This document shows positions 25,510-33,260 of a stretch of DNA of 64,000 nucleotides, one piece after another. The stretch spans positions 110,176-174,175 of the forward strand of contig NZ_PTJO01000006.1 in the NCBI RefSeq assembly GCF_003716585.1, read 5' to 3'. Source of the DNA: Corynebacterium alimapuense. GTDB taxonomy: Bacteria > Actinomycetota > Actinomycetes > Mycobacteriales > Mycobacteriaceae. A program made the position numbers and the translations under genes. The notes below the pieces were generated by a model. It made no database searches. It was given only the letters and a program-made list of their open reading frames with translations, and was not told the DNA's origin. The first letter of the stretch is position 1, and each line of letters begins with the position of its first letter.

Positions 25510-27032
25510 TATTGCTCCTGCTGAGGGTGCTGGCCATCCTGCTGGAGGCGTTGTTCGGTTTCGCCTGCATGCTTTTTCCACCAATTGCGGAAGGATTGGT
25601 TTGGCGGGGCGGGAATATTGCGTTCATCGGTCCAACCGCCGGCGATACCCGGAAGCCAACCGATCGAGTGCTTGGGGCCAGCCGCGATCCGGCCAACCGG
25701 AAGTCCTCGTTCGATCAGCCCCATCCGAGTTCCCGATGACATCACTATCGACGCCCCCTTCATCAGGAGATCCATTTGGGAAGGGACCTTGTGTTCCTCG
25801 GCCTCGACGGCCTGAGCTCGCAGGTGAACCAAGATCTCAGGGATGTTGATTTTGACCGGGCAGACGTCATAGCAAGCGCCACAGAGGGAAGAGGCGAACG
25901 GCAGTGAGGCGTTTTCCTCGGAAGTGATGCCGGTCAGCTGCGGGGAGAGGATCGCCCCGATCGGGCCCGGGTAGGTCGAACCATAGGAATGCCCGCCAGC
26001 ATGTTCGTAGACCGGGCAGACGTTGAGACAGGCGGAGCAGCGAATACAGTGCAACGCCGAACGGCCAGCCGGGTCATCGAGAACAGCGGTGCGGCCGTTA
26101 TCTAAGAGCACCACATGGACATCCTGTGGCCCATCATCCGGGGTGACGCCGGTCCACATGGAGGTATAGGGATTCATGCGCTCGCCGGTGGAGGAACGCG
26201 GTAACAGCTGGAGGAAAACCTCCAGGTCAGAGAAGCTCGGAACGATTTTCTCGATGCCCATGACCGTGATCAAGGTATCGGGCAGCGTCAGGCACATGCG
26301 GCCGTTGCCCTCGGACTCGACGACGGTGAGAGTACCGGTCTCCGCGACGCCGAAGTTGGCACCAGAGACTGCAACGGAGGTGCTGAGGAACTTCTCACGC
26401 AGGTGTCGGCGCGCTGCTTCGGCGAGATCACGCGGCTCAGAGGTCAGGCTCTCATCAGTCTCAGGCATCTCTTTGATGAAGATGTCTCGAACCTCGTGCC
26501 GGTTGCGGTGGATAGCCGGGACCAAGATGTGAGAGGGCTTGTCCTTGCCCAGTTGAACAATCAGTTCTGCCAGGTCAGTCTCGGTCGCGGTGATGCCGTG
26601 GCGGTGAAGGTGGGCTTCCAGGTCGATTTCCTGGGTGGCCATGGATTTAACCTTGATGACTTCCGTAGAACCGGTGGCCTGAATGAGTTCAGTGACGATG
26701 CGGTTGGCTTCGTCGGCATCCCTGGCCCAGTGGACGGTGCCGCCGCGGGCGGTGAAATTGCGTTCAAACTCTTCGAGTAGTTCTGGAAGATTTGCGGCTA
26801 CCTGTTGTTTGAGAGCAGAACCGGTATCGCGCAGGTGCTCCCAATCGGGCAGCTCCGCGGCTACGTGTGCCCGTTTTTCTCGGATGGTGTGGGTAGCGTG
26901 CTGGATATTCGCGCGCATTTGCTCGTTGCGCAGCTGCTCCTTAGCAGCCTTGGGGAAGGCAGTCTCGGCGTGCAAGTTGCCCTGACCATGGACGGGTCGG
27001 ATGCTGGGGATTCCCAGAGAGGTGGTGCTCAT
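25509..27032 (-). CDS. lutB: Iron-sulfur LUD protein LutB
   Basis: A 507-aa protein. The N-terminal LUD domain (about 60-300) contains VVESEGNGRM, and the C-terminal ferredoxin-like part has two 4Fe-4S motifs, CIRCSACLNVCPVYEHAGG and CGACYDVCPVKINIPE. It passes electrons in LutABC-dependent oxidation of L-lactate to pyruvate. AAAGGAAG precedes the ATG. It overlaps lutA by 4 bp. Confidence 0.95.
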   Translation of the reverse strand: MSTTSLGIPSIRPVHGQGNLHAETAFPKAAKEQLRNEQMRANIQHATHTIREKRAHVAAELPDWEHLRDTGSALKQQVAANLPELLEEFERNFTARGGTVHWARDADEANRIVTELIQATGSTEVIKVKSMATQEIDLEAHLHRHGITATETDLAELIVQLGKDKPSHILVPAIHRNRHEVRDIFIKEMPETDESLTSEPRDLAEAARRHLREKFLSTSVAVSGANFGVAETGTLTVVESEGNGRMCLTLPDTLITVMGIEKIVPSFSDLEVFLQLLPRSSTGERMNPYTSMWTGVTPDDGPQDVHVVLLDNGRTAVLDDPAGRSALHCIRCSACLNVCPVYEHAGGHSYGSTYPGPIGAILSPQLTGITSEENASLPFASSLCGACYDVCPVKINIPEILVHLRAQAVEAEEHKVPSQMDLLMKGASIVMSSGTRMGLIERGLPVGRIAAGPKHSIGWLPGIAGGWTDERNIPAPPNQSFRNWWKKHAGETEQRLQQDGQHPQQEQ

Positions 27033-27844
27033 CGGGCACTTCCTTTGGCGGGAGCGGGGATGGAAAGTTCGAGTGGGCCAGTGATATCGAGTGGATTCTC
27101 TCGGGTAGAGGCGAGGATCTCAGCAAAGTGGACAGTTCGAACCTCGACTGTGCGCCGCGACATCGCTCCACCGATATGCAGCAAGCAGGAGGCGTCGCCG
27201 CCGGTACAGGCCTGCGCGCCGGTAGTCGTGATATTGCCGATCTTTTCTTCGACCATCGCGCCGGAGACATCTGCATTTTTCATGGAAAACGTACCGCCAA
27301 AGCCGCAACACTCTTCCGCATCCGGTAGCGGGCGAAAATCAATGCCCTCAACTGAGCTGATGAGATCTTGTTGACGGTCGCCCAGTCGCAGCAGGCGCAT
27401 GCCGTGGCAGGAGGGGTGATAGGTCACCGAGTGCGGGAAATAAGAGCCCAGTTGTTCGGCGGCATCGGTGATTCCGAGGACGTCGACGAGCAGTTGGGAG
27501 AGCTCATAGGTGTTTTCGGCAACCTCGGCAGCCTGCTTGGCTAGGAGTTCATCTCCGCCGACGCGGGCGACCATCGGTTGTTGGTGTCCTAGGGAGGCCA
27601 CGCATGATCCGGAAGGCGCGACGGCTACGTCATAATCGGCCGTGGAAAACGCCTTGACGTGGTTTCGGACCACTGGAAGCGCATCTGCCAGGTAGCCACT
27701 GTTGACGTGCATCTGTGAGCAGCAGCCCTGGCCGGTGGGGAAAACCACCTCATGGCCAAGTCGTTCCAACACGCGGACGGTGGCCAGCGCGACCTTTGGA
27801 TACATGGCATCCACGATGCAGGTGGAAAACAGCGCGATCCTCAT
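27029..27844 (-). CDS. lutA: Lactate utilization protein LutA (CCG-domain)
   Basis: A 271-aa protein from the ATG at 27844 (MRIALFSTCIVD) with the strong site GGAGGT. Two CCG-type cysteine-rich motifs are present: FPTGQGCCSQMHVNSG and PDAEECCGFGGTFS. It is the first gene of lutABC and probably binds an unusual FeS centre or heterodisulfide-like cofactor. Expression is expected to be induced by lactate through LldR, encoded divergently. Confidence 0.94.
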   Translation of the reverse strand: MRIALFSTCIVDAMYPKVALATVRVLERLGHEVVFPTGQGCCSQMHVNSGYLADALPVVRNHVKAFSTADYDVAVAPSGSCVASLGHQQPMVARVGGDELLAKQAAEVAENTYELSQLLVDVLGITDAAEQLGSYFPHSVTYHPSCHGMRLLRLGDRQQDLISSVEGIDFRPLPDAEECCGFGGTFSMKNADVSGAMVEEKIGNITTTGAQACTGGDASCLLHIGGAMSRRTVEVRTVHFAEILASTRENPLDITGPLELSIPAPAKGSAR

Positions 27845-27893
27845 AGGACCTCCAAAATTATCGGAGATGAGCGAATCGGGGCCCGCACACCTG

Positions 27894-27932
27894 TGGTCAG
27901 ACCATAATAAGTTAGTGATTGAAGTCACGCAA
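27894..27932 (-). promoter_or_regulatory. lutABC promoter with LldR-type operator
   Basis: On the minus strand, -35 TTGCGT (27927-27932), a 17-bp spacer and -10 TATTAT (27904-27909). Immediately downstream, overlapping the -10 by 1 bp, is TGGTCAGACCA (27894-27904), an exact fit to the LldR pattern TNGTNNNACNA known from C. glutamicum. A repressor bound here would block transcription directly. Confidence 0.75.
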
Positions 27933-28179
27933 CCGTCACGGAACGGGGCTAGTTCACTTACTCAATATAATCACGTTATATGCTTTAGGGCCGTCCAGGT
28001 TGTAGATCTCATAAGTCAGACATCGGTCGTGGAATGAGCTAATCCTGGAGAGTGATGTCCAGGTCTACCGCTATCGATGTCCGTGTCTGTGTTCACGTCC
28101 TGCTTCTGCGCTGCTGATCAACCACAATCTGGGAAAGATTGGCAGAGGAGAATATGGCCTTTTCCGGTCTCTGGCCGGT

Positions 28180-28225
28180 GCGGGCCTAGGATTGGTGAAA
28201 TTCCTTAGCGCCCTAGGAGGCCCGC
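28180..28225 (+). promoter_or_regulatory. Hairpin that could hide the lldR ribosome site
   Basis: GCGGGCCT (28180-28187) pairs perfectly with AGGCCCGC (28218-28225). The right arm includes part of the AGGAGG ribosome site, 3 nt before the ATG at 28229. The rest of the intergenic stretch 27933-28179 holds no gene; the lldR promoter is not obvious. Confidence 0.4.
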
Positions 28226-28228
28226 TCC

Positions 28229-28951
28229 ATGTTGACCGATCAGCCCCGTGCTTACTCTGTCGTTCTTGAATGGCTGGAGGCGCGACTTCGCAGCGGGGAG
28301 ATCTCTGTGGGCGATAAACTCCCTGGTGAACGGCAGCTCGCTGAGGATTTTTCCATCTCTCGAGCCTCGGTGCGTGAAGCAATCCGCGTTTTGGACGCGA
28401 TGGGATTGGTTCGTTCCTCGACCGGTTCCGGACCTGCGGCAGGCGCCGTGGTTATCTCGGAACCGTCGACAGCACTGTCGTGGGCCTTAAGGATGCACGT
28501 GGCTACCCGCTCTTTGCCGGTGGGGGATCTGGTGGAGACTCGATTGTTGTTGGAGATCCAATCTGCAGTTCAAGCCGCCGCGGCGGAGGATTCCCCAAAG
28601 CGATACGAGACGCTGGCTCGCGCTGAGCGTCTATTGGACCTGATGGATGATCCTGATCTGCCCGCCGGCGAGTTTCACCACTATGACACCCAATTTCATC
28701 TGCTGCTGGTCTCATTGGCGGGCAATGTCGTGGTGGAAACGATCATGGAGTCGCTGCGCCAAGCCACCATTGGCTATGTCCAAGAGACAGTGTCGGATGT
28801 AGAAGATTGGCCTTCGGTGAGCGTGGTTCTTCGGCGGCAGCACCGGCAGATCCTGCAGGCGGTACGGGAGCATCGGGGAAGCGACGCCGCTGCTGCTCTG
28901 CGCGAACACATCATGTGGTTCTTCGAGCTCAGCGGGCAGGTTCGGAGCTAG
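28229..28951 (+). CDS. lldR: GntR/FadR-family lactate-responsive repressor LldR
   Basis: A 240-aa protein. The N-terminal winged HTH (about 10-75) has GDKLPGERQLAEDF and SRASVREAIRVLDAMGLV. The C-terminal FCD domain carries the metal-binding His/Asp pattern (HHYDTQFH and QHRQILQAV). It is divergent from lutABC with a matching operator in between, so it most likely represses lutABC until L-lactate binds. The last 4 bp overlap the convergent metalloregulator gene. Confidence 0.9.
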   Translation: MLTDQPRAYSVVLEWLEARLRSGEISVGDKLPGERQLAEDFSISRASVREAIRVLDAMGLVRSSTGSGPAAGAVVISEPSTALSWALRMHVATRSLPVGDLVETRLLLEIQSAVQAAAAEDSPKRYETLARAERLLDLMDDPDLPAGEFHHYDTQFHLLLVSLAGNVVVETIMESLRQATIGYVQETVSDVEDWPSVSVVLRRQHRQILQAVREHRGSDAAAALREHIMWFFELSGQVRS

Positions 28952-29616
28952 TTGTCCCGGCGGACTCGGATCTCGGCGAGCGCGCTTTCGGCGAGCAAGA
29001 ATTCGACGGTGCCGATCTGGACTTTGAGCATGCCCGCTGCAGGTGATTCGAGCACGGTGAGCTGGGATCCGGGGATCATTCCGTGTTCGGCCAGGTAGCG
29101 CAACAGTTGCGGATCGTGATCGTTGGCTTGCTCGACGGTGACCGTCTGACCTGGGGAAATCGCAGCTAGGCTCACCCAGTCAACCTGAGGAATCTGCCCT
29201 GCCGCATCGGGGATGGGGTCTCCATGTGGGTCGCGTTCGGGGTGGCCTAGGTGGGCGTCGATTCGCGACATAAGCCGGTCGGAGACGGAGTGTTCGAGAG
29301 ATTCCGCGTCCTCATGAACTTCATCCCAGGTGTAGCCGAGCGTCTGCACCAAGAAGGTCTCTAATAGGCGGTGCCGACGCACCATGTCCATCGCCAGCCG
29401 CTGTCCGGCGGCAGTCAGGATGGCGCCCTTATAGGGCTCCTGAATGACGAGGCCCTTGGCCGCTAATCGACGGATCGCTTCCGAAGCTGTTGTCGTTTTT
29501 TGTCCCACTCGGGCGGCTAACTCCCCCAAGGGTGCGGGGGCGCCGGAGTGTTCATTGATATTCCAGATTTCTTTTAGGTAGTCCTGGGATCGGTCTGCCA
29601 AGTCGCTCACGTGCAT
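28948..29616 (-). CDS. DtxR/MntR-family metal-dependent repressor
   Basis: A 222-aa regulator. The N-terminal winged HTH (about 3-65) contains QDYLKEIWNINEHS, ELAARVGQKTTTASEAIRRLAAKGLV and YKGAILTAAGQRLA. The dimerisation region holds metal-site residues (RRHRLLETFL, and E and H in DEVHEDAESLEH). A C-terminal FeoA/SH3-like domain (about 145-220) follows. Lacking the DtxR Cys ligand, it fits the manganese-type (MntR) branch. It is divergent from the metal ABC importer and probably represses it. Confidence 0.85.
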   Translation of the reverse strand: MHVSDLADRSQDYLKEIWNINEHSGAPAPLGELAARVGQKTTTASEAIRRLAAKGLVIQEPYKGAILTAAGQRLAMDMVRRHRLLETFLVQTLGYTWDEVHEDAESLEHSVSDRLMSRIDAHLGHPERDPHGDPIPDAAGQIPQVDWVSLAAISPGQTVTVEQANDHDPQLLRYLAEHGMIPGSQLTVLESPAAGMLKVQIGTVEFLLAESALAEIRVRRDN

Positions 29617-29695
29617 GTTCGCCAGCGTATCGGAGCGGTAGGAGCGGGGCTAGTTGCTTGCTAAGGGTAGCTTTCAACGATACTGTTATCTAAAG

Positions 29696-29709
29696 TTCAA
29701 TCAATTGAA
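29696..29709 (+). promoter_or_regulatory. Palindrome upstream of the metal ABC operon
   Basis: TTCAATCAATTGAA has exact TTCAA/TTGAA arms, within a wider AAGTT...AAACTT context. It lies 33 nt before the binding-protein start, in the gap shared with the metalloregulator gene, and is a plausible operator for that regulator. Confidence 0.45.
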
Positions 29710-29742
29710 GATCAAACTTCAGACACCGAGGAGAGATATACC

Positions 29743-30690
29743 GTGACATCGTTCCGCCGGTTATTGCCCGCCGTAGTTCTGACAACCACTAGCTCACTGA
29801 TGCTGGCCAGCTGTTCCGTGGAGACGGAGACTGCCAATGCTGAAAGCGACGGACCGCTCACCGTTTATGCCACCACTGGCTATTTGGCAGATGCGGTACT
29901 CAATATCGATCCTGATGCTGAAGTGACCACCATGGTCGGTCCAGGTGGCGATCCGCACACCTACCAGCCCTCCACTCAAGACATTGAAGCCATGCGGGAT
30001 GTAGATCTAGTCTTCTGGAATGGTCTGCACCTAGAAGCTCAGATGATTGATCAGCTGGAAAGTCTCGGCGACAAGCAGCTAGCTGTCGGCGAGATGTTGC
30101 CCGAGGACATGCTGCTGGCCTGGGATCAGACCGACGATGAGGGAAATCCCCTCCATGACCCGCATATCTGGAACAGTCCTGATGCTTGGTCGTTGGTGGT
30201 CGAAGATATAGCTGACCGCATGGGTGAGGCCGTTCCAGCTAGCGCGGATGAGTATGAGGCTAATGCCACCGATTTCCAAGAGCAGATCAGTGAGGCTGAT
30301 GATTGGGCACAAGAGCAGCTTTCAAGCATCCCCGATCCTCGAGTCCTGGTCACCGGACATGATGCCTTCAACTACTTCGGCGATACCTATGGCTTAGAAG
30401 TCCGAGCTACTGACTTTATTTCCACTCAGGCCGCACTATCTGCCACTGAGCTCTCTGATCTGGCTGATTACATCGTGGACAACGAGGTTCCGGTGATCTT
30501 CCAAGATAACCAAGCTAATCCGCAGGCGATTACTTCCTTGCGGGAAGCCGTCGAGTCTCGTGGCTGGGACGTAGAGATATCCACCGAAGAGCTCTTCGCT
30601 GACTCCCTCGGGCCCACTGAGCCCGTGGACACCTACCTCGGCGTTTTTGAAAATAACGTCAACACCGTTGCGCAGGCACTGGGAGAATAA
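29743..30690 (+). CDS. Metal ABC transporter substrate-binding lipoprotein (Mn/Zn)
   Basis: A 315-aa cluster A-I (ZnuA/MntA-like) binding protein. The signal peptide ends in the lipobox LASC (about residues 21-24). Metal ligands include H in GGDPHTYQPS, H in DPHIWNSPD, and Asp/Glu in the C-lobe near VIFQDNQANP. There is no long His-rich loop, which favours manganese over zinc but does not settle it. GTG start with GAGGAGAG upstream. It is the first gene of a four-gene importer operon with 0-4 bp junctions. Confidence 0.9.
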   Translation: MTSFRRLLPAVVLTTTSSLMLASCSVETETANAESDGPLTVYATTGYLADAVLNIDPDAEVTTMVGPGGDPHTYQPSTQDIEAMRDVDLVFWNGLHLEAQMIDQLESLGDKQLAVGEMLPEDMLLAWDQTDDEGNPLHDPHIWNSPDAWSLVVEDIADRMGEAVPASADEYEANATDFQEQISEADDWAQEQLSSIPDPRVLVTGHDAFNYFGDTYGLEVRATDFISTQAALSATELSDLADYIVDNEVPVIFQDNQANPQAITSLREAVESRGWDVEISTEELFADSLGPTEPVDTYLGVFENNVNTVAQALGE

Positions 30691-31431
30691 ATGACAATCT
30701 CGACAACCGGCCCGGCTGTGGTCGCTACTAATATCTCGGTGGCTTATCGGGTTGACCCTGTCTTACGCGGAGTCAACGTGGAAGTCCCCCAGGGAGTGGT
30801 GATGGGCATCGTCGGTCCTAATGGCTCTGGAAAATCAACCTTGTTGAAATCGATGCTGGGTTTGATACCTACGCTCAGTGGGCATACTGAGTTTTTCGGT
30901 CAGCAGCTTGGCGCAGTGCGCAACCACATCGGGTACATGCCACAACAGACCAGTGTGGACTGGGATTTTCCCACCACCGTGGCCGATGTGGTGCTCATGG
31001 GAACCTATGGCCGGCTCGGTTGGTTTCGTCGTCCCGGAAAAGCGGAGAAGCAACGGGCCGCCGATGCAATGGAGCAAACTGGCATTACCAATTTGGCTGA
31101 TCGGCAGATCGGTCAGCTCTCCGGCGGACAACGTCAGCGGGTATTTCTCTCGCGCACGCTGGCTCAGCAGCCGGATCTGTACTTCATGGATGAGCCTTTC
31201 CAAGGAGTCGATGCCTATAGCCAGCAGACCATTGTGGATGTGATGCACCGGCTGCGCGGCGAAGGAAAGACCATCATCTTGGTCCACCATGACCTTAAGA
31301 CCGTGCCCGACTATTGTGACCAAGTCACCATGCTCAACACCGGTCGAGTGGTCAGTTCTGGCCCGGTGGGATCGCATTTCACTGAAGACCTGATCCGAAT
31401 CGCCTATGGTCTGGAGGCGCAACGGCCGTGA
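30691..31431 (+). CDS. Metal ABC transporter ATP-binding protein
   Basis: A 246-aa ABC ATPase. Walker A GPNGSGKST, Q-loop MPQQTSVDW, signature LSGGQRQRV, Walker B LYFMDEPFQGVD and the H-switch in VHHDL are all present. It powers the Mn/Zn importer formed with the two permeases downstream. It starts directly after the lipoprotein stop and overlaps the first permease by 4 bp. Confidence 0.94.
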   Translation: MTISTTGPAVVATNISVAYRVDPVLRGVNVEVPQGVVMGIVGPNGSGKSTLLKSMLGLIPTLSGHTEFFGQQLGAVRNHIGYMPQQTSVDWDFPTTVADVVLMGTYGRLGWFRRPGKAEKQRAADAMEQTGITNLADRQIGQLSGGQRQRVFLSRTLAQQPDLYFMDEPFQGVDAYSQQTIVDVMHRLRGEGKTIILVHHDLKTVPDYCDQVTMLNTGRVVSSGPVGSHFTEDLIRIAYGLEAQRP

Positions 31432-32339
31432 CTCCAGTGGAGTTTTTTGCTGACCACACCTTTACGATGGTGTTCTGGGGAACAACCATTATTGGCGTGG
31501 TTGCCGGTACGCTTGGCTCCTTCGCGTATCTGCGTCGACAGTCGCTGATCAGTGACGTGATCTCGCACTCGGCGCTGCCAGGAACATTGGCCGCATTCCT
31601 CCTGATGACCTCATTGGGGCTTTATGGGCGCAGCATGCTGGCCTTGATTATTGGTGCGGTAATCGTTGGCACGTTCGTGGTGGTAGCCACGAACTGGATC
31701 CCCCGAGCCACCAAAATCAAGATCGACACCGCTATGGCAGTGGTGCTTTCCGCCTTCTTTGGCCTGGGCATGTTGATGATGCAGTACATCCAGAACAATC
31801 CGATTCCGGACAAAGGCGGCATCCAAGACTATCTATTCGGCAACGCATCGACCATCACGAAGGCAGATCTTGCCGTCTCTTTGAGCATTGGCGGTATCGC
31901 CCTGCTGGTCTTGCTGCTGATGTGGAAAGAGTTTGCACTGACCACCTTCGACCGGGAACATGCTGCGGTGATGGGCTTTAATAATCGGCTTATCGACGCC
32001 GCCATGTTCGTCCTGATTGCCATCGCCACTGTTATCGGTGCGAAAGCCATTGGCTTGGTTCTCATGGTTGCCTTCGTGGTCACCCCGCCAGCGGCCGCTA
32101 GACAGTGGACCTCCACGTTGCCCGGCATGGTCTTTTTCTCCGGACTGATCGGTGGCGTCGGCTCGGCAGTGGGTACCTATCTTTCTATTGCCTTCGGCCC
32201 AATTCCTACTGGTCCGGTGATCGCGGTGACCTTGTTCGTCATCTTCCTATTCTCTTTGCTCGCGGCACCTGATCGCAGCATTATCGTGCGTGCTATCCGT
32301 CGCCGTCGGGCGATTGCTGAGCTTAAGGCGGCGGTCTAG
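31428..32339 (+). CDS. Metal ABC transporter permease, first subunit
   Basis: A 303-aa ABC-3 family permease with about eight membrane segments. Family segments include SLISDVISHSALPGTLAAF and VAFVVTPPAAARQW. GTG start inside the end of the ATPase gene. The C-terminus is basic (RAIRRRRAI) and cytoplasmic. It forms a heterodimer with the next gene's product. Confidence 0.92.
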   Translation: MTPVEFFADHTFTMVFWGTTIIGVVAGTLGSFAYLRRQSLISDVISHSALPGTLAAFLLMTSLGLYGRSMLALIIGAVIVGTFVVVATNWIPRATKIKIDTAMAVVLSAFFGLGMLMMQYIQNNPIPDKGGIQDYLFGNASTITKADLAVSLSIGGIALLVLLLMWKEFALTTFDREHAAVMGFNNRLIDAAMFVLIAIATVIGAKAIGLVLMVAFVVTPPAAARQWTSTLPGMVFFSGLIGGVGSAVGTYLSIAFGPIPTGPVIAVTLFVIFLFSLLAAPDRSIIVRAIRRRRAIAELKAAV

Positions 32340-33260
32340 ATGGGATTCGCTTTAGGAGCCGCGCTCCTCGCGGTAGTTACTGCTATCACCTGTGCATTGC
32401 CTGGCGTTTTCGTTGTGCTGCGCCGCAATTCCATGCTCGTCGATGGCATCAGCCATGCCGTATTCCCTGGCATCGTTGTTGGCTTCGCACTTACTGGGGA
32501 TCTCAACTCCCCCTGGTTGATCATCGGGGCGGCCATCTCCGGGCTGATGGTGGCTGTGGGTTCGGAATGGCTCTCGCGTACCGGCCTGATCACTGGCGAT
32601 GCACCACAAGGCCTGATCTTTCCCGCACTATTTGCTGTGGGCGTGATCATGGTTAGCGGCCAGTTCACCAATGTCCACCTCGATACTCACGTGGTGTTGG
32701 TTGGCGACTTGAACCTGGCTTCTTTCGAGCATCTGATCGTCTCCGGTCGTGACTTCGGTCCGACCTATATGTACTTGATGCTCGGTATGTTCCTGATCAA
32801 CGCGGTGTTTATTCTCTTGTTCTACCGCCAGCTCAAGGTCGCTACTTTCGATCCTGAATTTGCCGAACTTATTGGCATTCGTACCCGCCGGTTGAACCTG
32901 TGGTTGATGTTTCTGGTCGCAGTCACTGTCACCGCAGCTTTCCATGCTGCGGGCGCAATTCTGGTGATCTCGTTGATGATCACCCCGGCCGCGGTTGCCT
33001 ATCTGGTCAGTGATCGGTTGCCGCAGATGTTCTTTTGGACACTGGTGGTTTCCACCATTGGTGCCATTGCTGGCTTCCAAATTGCCTATGCCTTTAACGC
33101 CGCTACTTCTGCGGCGATGGCTACTTTCTATGGCCTGATTTTTGTGGTGGTCCTGGTAGGAACGCGGGTCGTCCGGAATCGGCGACGTCGACAAGCAACA
33201 GATCAACCTGGGCACTCCAACCCAGCGCCGAGCGAGCCTGCGCTGGGAAGTAGCACCTAG
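32340..33260 (+). CDS. Metal ABC transporter permease, second subunit
   Basis: A 306-aa ABC-3 family permease, paralogous to the previous one. It has NSMLVDGISHAVFPGIVVGF and LVISLMITPAAVAYL. The ATG abuts the upstream stop. The C-terminal 25 residues are polar. The end overlaps the convergent methyltransferase-like gene by 4 bp, and no terminator separates them, so transcripts would collide. Confidence 0.92.
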   Translation: MGFALGAALLAVVTAITCALPGVFVVLRRNSMLVDGISHAVFPGIVVGFALTGDLNSPWLIIGAAISGLMVAVGSEWLSRTGLITGDAPQGLIFPALFAVGVIMVSGQFTNVHLDTHVVLVGDLNLASFEHLIVSGRDFGPTYMYLMLGMFLINAVFILLFYRQLKVATFDPEFAELIGIRTRRLNLWLMFLVAVTVTAAFHAAGAILVISLMITPAAVAYLVSDRLPQMFFWTLVVSTIGAIAGFQIAYAFNAATSAAMATFYGLIFVVVLVGTRVVRNRRRRQATDQPGHSNPAPSEPALGSST

